The position numbers were made by a program, and so were the translations under genes. A stretch of DNA of 64,000 bases, taken from NCBI GenBank assembly GCA_938743325.2, contig OW568896.1, positions 186,001-250,000 on the forward strand, written 5' to 3'. Each line of letters opens with the position of its first letter. Positions within the stretch are counted from its first letter, which is position 1. Source of the DNA: Pycnococcus provasolii (lineage: Eukaryota > Chlorophyta > Pseudoscourfieldiophyceae > Pseudoscourfieldiales > Pycnococcaceae). Shown piece after piece: positions 37,242 to 46,907 of the stretch. The notes below the pieces were generated by a model. It saw nothing but the letters and a program-made list of their open reading frames with translations. It was not told where the DNA came from and did not search any database.

Positions 37242-39128
37242 TTACAGGATAAACTTCGAGACGTCGCTCGTCTCCAGGAGATGGCGCACCTTCGCCTCGA
37301 CGTACGCCTTGTCCACGGTGAATCGAACAACCTCCGGCCGCTCGCCCTTCTCCTCGCGAAGTCGACGGCGCTCGTCGCGTGCCCAGTCTGGCGCGTCGAA
37401 TGACAGCTCCTCTAAAATCTTCTCCACAATCGTGTGAAGTCGGCGCGCACCAATGTTGTCCATCGTGCGGTTCACCTCGAAAGCCACCTGCGCAATCGCA
37501 TCCACGGCATCTTCCTCGAAGTGAAGGTCGATGCCCTCTGAGCGGAGCAGCTCCTGCTGCTGGCGGATCATGTTGTAGTCCGGCTCTGTGAGGATGCGGA
37601 ACAAGTCGCGCTTCGTGAGACCCTGCAGCTCGACACGGATGGGAAGGCGTCCCTGCAGCTCAGCCAGCATGTCCGACGGCTTCGTGGAGTGGAACGCGCC
37701 CGAGCAGATGAACAGGATGTGAGACGTGTCGACGTTTCCGTACTTGGTGTTCACGACCGTTCCCTCGACGATTGGGAGAAGGTCGCGCTGCACGCCCTCC
37801 GAGCTCGCGTCTGCGCCGTGGCGGTGATCGTTCGAGCTGACAATCTTGTCAATCTCATCAATCACCACGATGCCATCCTGCTCGGCGCTGACGAGCGCGT
37901 CGCGCGCGAGAGTGTCAGGGCTCAGGCTCTTGTCGTACTCCATCTCCTCGAGAATCGGGCGCGCCTCCTTGACGGTCATACGTCTCTTCTCCATGCGCCC
38001 ACCACCCTTTCCCTTGCTTCCGAAAATCTGGTCCACCTTGATGACAAGCTCCTGCATACCTGCGTGGAGCTCTCCGTTGCCACCCGTGCTGAGAACGCCT
38101 TTTGACGACGCGTTGCTTGGTGGCACCTCCACGTCCACGGTGCGCTCGTCGAGGTCGCCGTTGCGCAGAAGTGTGCGAAACTGCTCGACCGTTCCCGTGT
38201 CGGCATCCGCGCCTACGAGAGCCTCGACGAGCCTCTGCTCGACGGCGGCGGACACCGCGGCGGCAAGTCGTCGTTTCGCCTTGACGCGCTCGAGCGCGAT
38301 GGCATTTTCCACGAGGTCGCGAATGATCTGGTCGACGTCACGTCCGTGAAAACCCACCTCTGTGAATTTCGTCGCTTCCACCTTCAAGAATGGCGCGTCG
38401 GCAAGCTTGGCAAGTCGCTTGGCGATTTCCGTCTTGCCACACCCTGTGGGTCCCACCATGAGAATGTTCTTGGGCATGATTTCGTCGCGCATCGGCGCAG
38501 CCACCTGGTGCCTTCGCCATCTGTTTCGCAGTGCAACGGCAACGGCGCGCTTGGCATCCGGCTGTCCGACTATGTAGCGGTCGAGCTGCTTGACGACAGC
38601 TTTCGGCGTCATGTCCGCGCCTTCCGTGGCTTCGGCGTCTTCGTCGTCGTCTTCGTCGGAGTCGTCGACGGTGTCTGTTGTGATTTCGACGGTGATTTTC
38701 TTCGGCGTTGTTGTTGTCGTCGTCGTCGTTGTGGTGGATGAGCCTGACGACGAGCCTGACGCTGACGACGACGCGAACGAGCGCTGATGACTCGAGCGAT
38801 GGTGGTGGTGGAGGAGAAGGGAGGGAGACGTCGTGTGCGTGCTGCGGGTACTGATAGTGTTCATCTTATTGCCCCCGACCTTCTTGCGTGTACCAGAAAC
38901 GCCACCACCAACACTGGCACGAGAAACTCCCGTGGATGAGGACGCATCAAACGGCACCACAAACAAGCCGCTCACAGGGAACGCCCCCGTGGAATAAAAT
39001 GAGCAGGATGGCGAGGACGCATAAACTTTAAGACAACCGTGAGTGCATGACAACACAGGAGCAGCATGACTACTAGTAGTATTCTTCACCAGGAGAGCAT
39101 GCATGGGACGGAGCAGCATGCCGGCCAT
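37242..39128 (-). CDS. HSLU: HslU (ClpY) ATPase of organellar HslUV protease
   Basis: 628 aa. The AAA+ unfoldase ring that feeds the HslV protease. About 185 N-terminal residues are Ser/Thr/His-rich (including a Thr10 run) and include a likely mitochondrial presequence. Core: PKAVVKQLDRYIVGQPDAKR, Walker A GPTGCGKTEIA (about 223-233), FLKVEATKFTEVGFHGRDVD (the GYVGRDV pore loop read as GFHGRDV), an I-domain at about 265-400, Walker B VVIDEIDK, sensor region LLPIVEGTVVNTKYG, and the C-terminal FIL that docks into HslV in bacteria. The frame is open to 39404; the ATG at 39128 (MAGMLLRP) is preferred over 39341. HslV is not in this window. Confidence 0.92.
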   Translation of the reverse strand: MAGMLLRPMHALLVKNTTSSHAAPVLSCTHGCLKVYASSPSCSFYSTGAFPVSGLFVVPFDASSSTGVSRASVGGGVSGTRKKVGGNKMNTISTRSTHTTSPSLLLHHHHRSSHQRSFASSSASGSSSGSSTTTTTTTTTTPKKITVEITTDTVDDSDEDDDEDAEATEGADMTPKAVVKQLDRYIVGQPDAKRAVAVALRNRWRRHQVAAPMRDEIMPKNILMVGPTGCGKTEIAKRLAKLADAPFLKVEATKFTEVGFHGRDVDQIIRDLVENAIALERVKAKRRLAAAVSAAVEQRLVEALVGADADTGTVEQFRTLLRNGDLDERTVDVEVPPSNASSKGVLSTGGNGELHAGMQELVIKVDQIFGSKGKGGGRMEKRRMTVKEARPILEEMEYDKSLSPDTLARDALVSAEQDGIVVIDEIDKIVSSNDHRHGADASSEGVQRDLLPIVEGTVVNTKYGNVDTSHILFICSGAFHSTKPSDMLAELQGRLPIRVELQGLTKRDLFRILTEPDYNMIRQQQELLRSEGIDLHFEEDAVDAIAQVAFEVNRTMDNIGARRLHTIVEKILEELSFDAPDWARDERRRLREEKGERPEVVRFTVDKAYVEAKVRHLLETSDVSKFIL

Positions 39129-39577
39129 TGTGGTTTGAGGTTGTGGCGAGAATGACGCGTTTGGCGAAGCACGTGCCACCCAGAAAGAGAAAGAGAAAGA
39201 AGGGTTTCGAGAATTCAATTCGGGGTTTCGTTTAGGTTTTTTTCTGGAGGGGTTGTTTTTCTGCCTATACTTTCTGCACCTCGTACCCGGTAGACGCGTT
39301 GGGTTTGGACTTTCCGTTTGTGAAATTAGGTTTTCGGACATTGGTCCTTTCGGTACCCGGGTAGGGAATGTCGTTTTGGCGCGGCGTGGCGGAATACGGG
39401 CCACGGAATACGATGTATGTACCAGTACCGGTATGGTGTTACATAATGGTGCTCTTGTTCTTGCCCCTTGCTGTTCCCCTTCTTGCTTGCTTTGTTGGTG
39501 CTCGGACCAACTCCTACTCCTTAACTCCTAAGCCTAGGTCAGTAAGTGGCCTCCTTCCTTGAGCCTTGAGCCTTGAG
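39129..39577. other. Intergenic upstream of HslU
   Basis: No gene seen. It holds the HslU leader and promoter, with GAGAAAGAG repeats near 39185 and GGTACC/GGTACCGG motifs at 39352 and 39427. A GAGCCTT direct repeat (about 39560-39577) abuts the inverted-repeat element. Confidence 0.35.
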
Positions 39578-39785
39578 GCTGAACCTTATAGGGACTTGTT
39601 CCCACTCCCGAAAAACTCCCCAAAAAAGGTTTTTCAGGGTGGTGGGACCGTTTAGTGGGGAGCGAAAAATTTGTTACCTTAAAGGGATGAGCTCCCACTC
39701 CCACAATTCGCTCCTCCTCAACCGGTATCCCCAACTCCTTGGTCGGCCCCTGCCGACCTAAACCTTTAAGTCCAGCCTTCCCGAC

Positions 39786-40316
39786 CTACGGGACCAGCTC
39801 TTCAGGATTGAACAGCAGGCGATGGCGCGGCCGGCGTTGCGGCGTAGCGGAGGAGGGCACGCCGACGAGCTCCTCGGTGAACGTCCACCCGTTGTTCTGC
39901 TCTGGCGCCATGTTGACCTGCACGCGCGGCGCCTGCTGCACGTACTCGTACGCTGACTCCACGACGAGGCACGCGTCGCCGATGTTGTCCTTGATGTCGG
40001 CGAGGGCGGTGGCGACGTCGGCAGTCTGCGCGCGCGTCACGCGGTCTTGCAGGCGCTCCTCTGCTTCGTCGACAGCGCGCTGCGCAGCGTTCAGCCGGCC
40101 GTCGAGCACCTCAAACATATTCAGCATCGCCAGCATGCGCGACTTGTACGCGCGGCGTTCGAGGCCACGCCCGGCCGCGAGCTCGTAGTACGCTCGCTCG
40201 TACACGTCGCGCGTCGGGTCCGTCGTGCGCTCAGCGACAGCGCGCTGCAGCGTGTCGCGCGCGTCCCAGAACGCGTTGTCCGCGAGGTCGAAGCACATCA
40301 TGGGCACGTCGGACAT
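39786..40316 (-). CDS. Unknown helical protein inside inverted-repeat element
   Basis: 176 aa, family not recognised. Mostly charged and probably helical: LADNAFWDARDTLQRAV, YERAYYELAAGRGLERRAYK, LDGRLNAAQRAVDEAEERLQ, ALADIKDNIGDACLVVES. The C-terminal 45 residues are polar and Pro-rich, ending FNPEELVP. No signal peptide or membrane segment. The gene is GC-rich while its flanks are AT-rich with repeated AAAGTTTG just upstream of the start (40320-40365). It is enclosed by inverted repeats at 39578-39617 and 40821-40860, so it may travel with them. The coding call rests on length, codon pattern and ATG. Confidence 0.6.
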   Translation of the reverse strand: MSDVPMMCFDLADNAFWDARDTLQRAVAERTTDPTRDVYERAYYELAAGRGLERRAYKSRMLAMLNMFEVLDGRLNAAQRAVDEAEERLQDRVTRAQTADVATALADIKDNIGDACLVVESAYEYVQQAPRVQVNMAPEQNNGWTFTEELVGVPSSATPQRRPRHRLLFNPEELVP

Positions 40317-40717
40317 GGCGGGAAAGTTTGAAAAGTTTGTAAAGTTTGAAAAAGTTTGAAAAAGTAAAAAGTAAGTTACTCTTCACCAACAAGGTCCTCA
40401 CACACCACCTTCCACTACGTCGTTGTCGTCGTCTTCGGCGCGGCGCTGCCAGTGACGTCACGGCAGCGCCAACAACACCACACAACTCCTCGCACTAATA
40501 CACTTTTTTGAAATTCAAAAAAGACAACACAGCAAACTCAAACACAACAAACTCAACATTCCCACTCGACAGCGCGCCATGGCCAGGACCTCACAGCGGG
40601 CGGTAAAAGCTACGGCTAACGCTAATCCTTCTCTGAACTATACCAACTGTACCGGGGGAGTTTTTCGGGAGACCTTTCCCACTTCCGAAAAACTCGCGAG
40701 TTTTGTGGGACTGGGAA

Positions 40718-40743
40718 CGTTTTTCGGGAGCTCCCGAAAAACG
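40718..40743. repeat. 26-bp perfect palindrome
   Basis: CGTTTTTCGGGAG followed directly by its reverse complement. Nearby, 40689-40704 is a 16-bp palindrome centred on CGCG, and TTTGGGGCCGTTTTATGG (about 40751) pairs with CCATAGAACGGCCCCAAA (about 40802). All lie in the right arm of the inverted-repeat element. Confidence 0.85.
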
Positions 40744-41490
40744 AAAACCAATTTGGGGCCGTTTTATGGTTCCCTAAGGTGGCCCCATCCCACAAAACTT
40801 CCCATAGAACGGCCCCAAAAAGTTTTTCGGGACTGGAAATGGGACCCTATAAGGTTCTGCCTGAGACCACTTGAGGCTTGAGGGTGTGCCTTCAGTAGTT
40901 CTTACCATTCAGTTGGTTGCCGACTTGCAATCTTAGTTAAGTAACTGATGAGCTTGGTGTGGTAGATTTGTGCATCTTTTCCGAAAATCTGATATGATTT
41001 TGCATTAGGTTTTTTTGGAAAAATTGTGAGGCTCTTTGCAGGAAAAAAGAAAGTCATATACTGCAGTGCTTGGACCTATTTCGCAAGCCTTTTCCATAGC
41101 CGTCTCAGGAGAATGGAGAGGTAAGACGTGCGCGAGCGTCCCTTTCCAAGGAAAAGAAACAATGCGTCATACTGCTACCCTAGCAATGATCAAAGGCGAA
41201 TCACAACGAATCAACAGGCCTTGCGGAGTTGCTCATGCCTGACGAAAACGTCTCAAACCAGAACCAGCCGCGACCGAACGCCCCAAAGAACGCCAAAACG
41301 CTTGCAAGGAACGGAAGAGAACTCCAGACTTCACCCGAAATACACCTCAGAACTCGTCAGAAAACGAAGACGAAGAGGGGAATACTGTACAAACAAGCAG
41401 ACACACAAAAGGAGCCAATACCGTATGAGAACCTGAGAAAAGAAAAGCAAAACACCCAAGTGCACCACGAAGGCAAAAAAACCACTACAA

Positions 41491-41560
41491 GCACCACAAG
41501 CACCACCACCACCACCACCACCACCACCAACAGCACCACCACCACCACCACCACCCTCAC
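41491..41560 (+). repeat. ACC/CAC low-complexity tract
   Basis: Nearly pure CAC/ACC trinucleotides, with two interruptions by AAG or AAC. Confidence 0.85.
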
Positions 41561-42031
41561 CAAGGACCAAAAAAACGAAAAAAAAAACGAAAAAAACAAA
41601 AAAAAAACAGAATCGCAACCCCCAAACAATAAGTATGTCCCCGTGGACATATCCAAACCAACTCTTCAGGCCCTGTGCACCCCTCGTTGAGCCCTTTTTT
41701 CCCTCTCCTCAAAAACTTCTTTGCCGTAGCACATTTCGGACAACTTTCCTGGAGCTCGAAGCGGTGCCTGTGTGCGTGTGCGTGCTCGTTACTGCTCTGC
41801 TCTGCTCTGCTCGGCTCGGCTCTCCTTTCCTTTCCTCGGCTCGGCTCGGCTCTGCACTGATTTGGTTTGGTTTGACTGTGATTGATTTTCATCTGGTATG
41901 ATTTTCTATAGACTGGTGGTTCATTGAATATTGTTTCATTGAGTTTTTCTTTTTTGGTTCTTTGGATTTTTCTTTTTTTCTCGTGGATTTTCTTCTCGTC
42001 TCTTTAATCAGAACGACTGATATCTCTTATA

Positions 42032-43885
42032 ATGATGACGGAAGACCTCTCTCGGGAGGCTCACGAAATAGGTCATAATACCAATGGTAATGGCACGGCT
42101 TTGACGACGACGACGACGACGACATCGGAAGACACGGCAGCGGCAGGTGCACCATCGGCACCCACCTCGGCACCCATCTTGCTAACAAGCAGCAAGATTT
42201 CTGCTGACGACAACGTCTTCGCTGCGGCGCCGGCTGTTGCGGAAGATATGCACAACACGCCGTCGCCAAATACCACGACACTCGCGGGGGACGAACAACA
42301 ACAGCAAAACAACGACAAAACGGATCTTCAACATACTGCTTCCGTTGCTGTTCACCCAACGAACACCACAGCCACAGCCGCTGCAACGTTACCAGCAGCG
42401 TCGCTTGATCTGAAAAGTGCGCTACCCGCACGCCCTGGATTTCCTGACGGACTTAAGGTTCTGCTCGTCGACGAAGATCAGACGTCTCTTGACGAAGCTA
42501 AAGCTCTCCTGGAAGAGTGCCACTTCGAGGTGACTCCGTTCGACTCGGCAAAGGAAGCTATTGCAAACCTCAACAAGCAGGAAACCGTTTACGACGTCGC
42601 GATGTTTGCCGCGGCGTTATTTTTGGAAGGATCGGATGCGGCGGAACTGCAGGAAACGTCCATCGACAAGTGCCAGCTTCCCGTCGTTCTCGTCGCCAAC
42701 TCCTCGAGCATCTCCCTCGTGATGCGAGGTGTGCAGAAAGGTGCCGTGGACGTGCTGCTCAAGCCGCTTGTCAGGCACAGACTGATTAACATCTGGCAGC
42801 ATGCCGTGCGCAAGATTTTAGGGGGAAAGCCAGCGACTTCGAATGCCAACGCCACCGCAGCAGCTGCCGCAGCAACGCCTACCGCCGCCAACACCTCCGC
42901 CGCCGCTGCCGCACCCGCCACCGCCGCTGGCTCCGCAGATACCACCAAACAACCACAACAGCCTGATACGCCACCGGACGCCACGGAGGCCCAGCAGCAA
43001 CGGCCAACAACCAACCAACCAACCAACCAACCATCAACCGCAACCAATAACAACAACCAGCCATCGTCGACGAATCCTCCACCCACTGGACGTGCAGGCA
43101 GTGCCAAGGCATCGAAAAGAAGTGGTGGGAAAGCAACGCCTAACCCCATGTCTTCCTCCGTACCACCACCGCCGCCGCCGCCACCGCCGCCGCCGATGGG
43201 TGCTAGCGCTACACCTGGAGGAACGTTTTTACCGCCGCCACCAGGGTCAATGCAACAGCACCAAGGCGGCCAACCTCCACCTCCACCTCCACCGTACAGA
43301 ATGTACATGATGCCACCCAACGCCTACAACACCGGCGCGCCGAACAGCGCGGTGGGTCCCGCGAGGTGGACGGGCCACGGGCCACCACCGCCACCGAGCC
43401 ATCACTATCCGCCATGCGGCCCACCGGGATATCCCATGCCCGGAGGTCCGCCACAGGGTAACTACGGCGCACCGCCGTACGGGTATGGAGGACAGGCACC
43501 GCCAGGACCAGGAGGGCCGTACGGTGCACATCTGTATGGATCGAACATGGGCGGCCAATTCGACGGTGGATGGCAAGGGTCAGGCAGCAACATGGGAACG
43601 AGAGGTGGAATGGCCATGGGTGGTCAACGACGCTCCATGTCGTACAACGTGCTTGACCACCCCCCGCCTGCCGTGCCGCCACAGGTGGAACTGCGATCGA
43701 TTGATGCAACATCGTCAGGTCCACTCGGATTAGACTTGAAGAAAAGTCAAAGCTTTCTCAACTTGCTGGAGAACAGCGTCTCGCACACGGACAACGGCTC
43801 GGGCGTTCCGCCGACACCCGGCGTGACGAAACCCGCGTCGGCGTCCGATCTGACAAACCAGCCACCCGATCCACCGCCCACGTAA
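42032..43885 (+). CDS. Pseudo-response regulator with Pro-rich tail
   Basis: 617 aa. After about 135 Thr/Ala-rich residues comes a receiver domain (about 141-266): LKVLLVDEDQTSLDEAKALL, EVTPFDSAKEAIANL, YDVAMFAAALFLEGSD, LPVVLVANSSSISLVMRGVQ, GAVDVLLKPL (conserved Lys) and NIWQHAVRKIL, the ending typical of plant type-B response regulators and clock PRRs. The phosphoacceptor Asp is absent (Ala in AMFAAALF), so it should not take phosphate. The C-terminal 340 residues are Ala, Asn, Gln, Pro and Gly-rich with long proline runs, and end without a GARP/Myb or CCT domain. Probably nuclear; partners unknown. Converges on the next gene with a 61-bp gap. Confidence 0.83.
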   Translation: MMTEDLSREAHEIGHNTNGNGTALTTTTTTTSEDTAAAGAPSAPTSAPILLTSSKISADDNVFAAAPAVAEDMHNTPSPNTTTLAGDEQQQQNNDKTDLQHTASVAVHPTNTTATAAATLPAASLDLKSALPARPGFPDGLKVLLVDEDQTSLDEAKALLEECHFEVTPFDSAKEAIANLNKQETVYDVAMFAAALFLEGSDAAELQETSIDKCQLPVVLVANSSSISLVMRGVQKGAVDVLLKPLVRHRLINIWQHAVRKILGGKPATSNANATAAAAAATPTAANTSAAAAAPATAAGSADTTKQPQQPDTPPDATEAQQQRPTTNQPTNQPSTATNNNNQPSSTNPPPTGRAGSAKASKRSGGKATPNPMSSSVPPPPPPPPPPPMGASATPGGTFLPPPPGSMQQHQGGQPPPPPPPYRMYMMPPNAYNTGAPNSAVGPARWTGHGPPPPPSHHYPPCGPPGYPMPGGPPQGNYGAPPYGYGGQAPPGPGGPYGAHLYGSNMGGQFDGGWQGSGSNMGTRGGMAMGGQRRSMSYNVLDHPPPAVPPQVELRSIDATSSGPLGLDLKKSQSFLNLLENSVSHTDNGSGVPPTPGVTKPASASDLTNQPPDPPPT

Positions 43886-43946
43886 AAAATTTATGAAAAA
43901 TGTGTGTAAAACCTTCATTTTGATCCAATATTACAAAATCCAGCTC

Positions 43947-46871
43947 CTACAAAGAGCTGAGTCTGTACAAATATCGTGTCCAGAACGTGCTCGCATCCAC
44001 AACATGCGGCACGGCCGCACGTTCGAGCTCCTTGACAACTCCCTCAGATCGCGCCTTGTCAGCCGCCTCGCTCGCCTCCGCCTCGCCAGGCGATAGCGAG
44101 GATGCGAATGCTTTGTACGACGATGCGTCGTTCTCACCCGGGCCAACCAAGAACGTTCCCGCGTCCGAACGAAGTTCCTGTATGCGAGGATCCAAGGCTG
44201 CCGCGGCGGAGCTCGCGTTGCCCGGCTTACGAAGGATCGCCAGAAAGCTCACCTGTTCGCCGCCGGAATCGCCGCCGCCGGAGCCAGAGCTGCCTCCGTA
44301 CGCCGCCGCAGCACGTGCCATCGCACTCGCGCCGGCGACACATCCCATCTCCACGAAAGAGGAGCAAAGAGATCGATACGCCCAAAGTCGCTCCGGCATC
44401 GAGCGTGCACTTGTCGACGACGGCGCATCGTTCTCGTCGTCACCGCTGCGAAGCGCCTTCGTCGCCGCAGTGGACGCCGCGATGCGCGCCGATGCCTCGT
44501 ACACCGGATGTCGATCGCCGAAGAGCAGCTCCGCGAGAGCGGCAGTGCGCTCATCGTCCTCCTGACCGCTCGCGGCGTGTGCTGCCTCTGCGAGCTTGCG
44601 CAGGGCGCGCGCGAGCGACACTGCGCCGTCGGAAAGACGTGCAGACGTCTTGTCGGCAGCGGCACTCGCCGCATCCGCGGCGAGCAGTGCAACCGTGCGA
44701 TCGTGAAGATGAGCAGCCGCAAGCATGATGCGACATACTGCCCAGTAGCTGGAAGGCTCCCAATCACCATGAAACGCGACAAAGTCGCCATCTCGAAGGC
44801 GATCAAGAGGCTTGCGTAGCGCCTCGACCGAAGCATCCACAGCCTTTCCCAGCTCTCCATCATCCGCCTCAGCCGCAAGAAGCTCGAGCACCGCCGTCGC
44901 AGCAGCCTCGCCTGCACCAGACGGTGCATTGCGCAGACTACGTGCAGTGCGGTCCATTGGCGCCTGCGTCCACGCGCCGCGTGGGACGACAGCCTTTGTC
45001 GAAAACAGCAGAGCGCGACCCGCCTCGGCCGTTCGTGGGTCAACATCCTCCGCGTCCAACTTGGTTGTCAAGGGGCTCGCACCCTCCGAGGGATACGTGC
45101 TCGCAACGAGCGACACGTCGAGCATCGCAAGTCTGGCAGCGCGCTGGGTTGCACTACTGCCAGCCAGCGCGCTCGGAAGCGCGAGAGCAACGACCGAGCG
45201 AGCGACATGGCGTCCGAACGCATCGTCCGGCGTCCCGAGCAAATTCGGTCTCGATTCTGGCAACGGCAGGTTGAGACCAAGTGCCGCATGGCGTCGCAGT
45301 GCTTGATCGACGCTTGTAGCCTCTTCACCTCCAGTGCTTACCTCGGACGTCGCTGTCGTCGTTACCGCCTCGCTGCCATCGCCGTCGCTGTCGCATGCCT
45401 CAGCGGTTGTCGTGATCACGACGGCTGACGACCCATCGTCTTCTCGGCGTCCTGTCAGGCGCACATTCACACGGCATGCCATTTCGTTATCTTGCAGCTG
45501 CACGAGCAGCGCATCTCGTGCGGCATTCACGGCAAGTCGCTGAGCCTCCCGCTGCTCGGCAAGCCTCTTGCGCTCCGCCTCCTTCTCCTCTCGATCTCGC
45601 TGGCGAGCCTCCTCACGCGCCGCTGCCGCAATCGCCTCGCGACGTCGCAGCTCCTCCCGCCTTTTCCGTTCCTCCTCAGCCTCGCGTGCCTCCCGTTCCG
45701 CCTTCTCCTTTGACGCCCGCTCCGCTTCGGCAGCCGCCATCGCTTCTCGCTCGGCATTCACGCGCCGCTGCTCCTCCATTTCTCGGGCGCGCTGATCGCG
45801 CGCTCGCTTAAGTCTTCTCGCTCGCTGCTTAGGCGTTTCCAGCGGCTGCTTCGGGGCGGCACTTGACGTGGCTTGCTCCGCCGCGACGCGCTCCTGCTCG
45901 CTTGGTAGCGCTCCTAATGCGCCGATAGGAGACCTGAGTGCGGCGAGCGAGTCTGCAGAAGCAGTGAACATCTCCTCCTTCTTGTTCGCGACGCTGTCTG
46001 GCAGTCCGGCGCGTCGCAGTCCCGTCGCATCGAGCACGGCTGCGAGCGTCGCCGCCTCGCTGGATGCGGAGGCGCGCATGCCAAGATTCCACGACGTCAC
46101 GTCCGAAGACGCCGCTTCTTTTCCAGAGCGAGCTCGTTTTTCGAGGTCTCTCCACGGCGCACCCGTTCGGATCGCCTTGGTGGCAACGACGGTCACGGCT
46201 GCGAAGGTTGCGGCGGCGAAGCTCGCTAAGCTCGGTTGCGTGACAAGTGATGGTGGTGGTGGTGCGAGTGGCGTTTGCTTGGATTTTTGTACCGCCTTCA
46301 CTTTCTTTTTCTTCTTTCTCACTGGCGTTGCCGATGCTGATGTCGTTGCCGTCTTTTCCTTTTCCTTGTCCTTGTCCTTGTCCACCGTCGCAGAGGCAGA
46401 GGCGTCGTCCGCAGATGCAGATGCGTCGTTGTCTTTTGCTCTTGCCACTGACATCTCCGGGACGCTTGACGGCGGCGGCGCATTTGGTTGGGGTACACGG
46501 GAACCCACCAAAGACGAAGGCGATTTGTCAACAGTGTCGCCGCCTGACATCTGAGCGCTCTTCTCATCTTTCTCAGCGCTCGACACGGCTGATGGAGGTT
46601 GAGGACCAGGTTGAGTGACGTCACCAGCCAATGCTGCAGTAACCACTGGAGCAGTCACCTCCTTAGTAACCACTGGCACAGTCCCCTCTCCAACCACCAC
46701 CGGACTTCGATGACCAGAAACGGATGATGACGACGACGACGACGACGAGTGACAAGCGACAAGACGACAAGACGACAAGCGACTAGACGACAACGACACT
46801 TCTCTATGAGCATGATGCTGACGTGGACCGTGACGCGGCTTGACACGGACCTGTGCCATACACTGCTGACA

Positions 46872-46905
<34 letters not shown>

Positions 46906-46907
46906 AT
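43947..46907 (-). CDS. Large coiled-coil protein, possible BSD-like C terminus
   Basis: 986 aa. Ala- then Ser-rich N terminus resembling a transit peptide, a basic VRKKKKKVKAVQKSK patch, a hydrophobic stretch (SLASFAAATFAAVTVVATKA, about 235-255), a strong charged coiled coil at about 345-460 (RRLKRARDQRAREMEEQRRV and following), then a long helical Ala-rich region. The C terminus, VVDASTFWTRYLYRL, resembles the FW.RYFy end of BSD domains, but the match is short. No family assigned. ATG at 46907 in GCGCCATGGCGC context on the minus strand follows a CCG repeat. Confidence 0.65.

Larger units (their letters stand above)
39578..40860. mobile_element. Possible non-autonomous element with 40-bp terminal inverted repeats
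   Basis: The left end 39578-39617 and the reverse complement of 40821-40860 match at 33 of 40 positions (core GAACCTTATAGGG, then TCCCGAAAAACT). It spans 1283 bp and encloses the 176-aa gene at 39786-40316. The right arm (about 40655-40860) is itself rich in palindromes. No transposase and no clear target-site duplication seen. An alternative is two inverted copies of a small MITE on either side of a host gene. Confidence 0.5.
40317..42031. other. Intergenic, 1.7 kb
   Basis: No gene called. It contains the right arm of the inverted-repeat element, an ACC repeat at 41491-41560, AAAAAC-rich DNA to 41610 and a CTCGGCT repeat near 41805-41855. On minus, 41557-41892 includes a frame with CPKC and CPRGH spacing like a zinc ribbon; on +, 41229-41690 is open but low complexity. 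Neither is convincing. Confidence 0.35.

Noticed and set aside
39578-40860. Complete DNA transposon
   Set aside because: No transposase motif in the enclosed protein and no convincing target-site duplication; kept only as a possible non-autonomous element.
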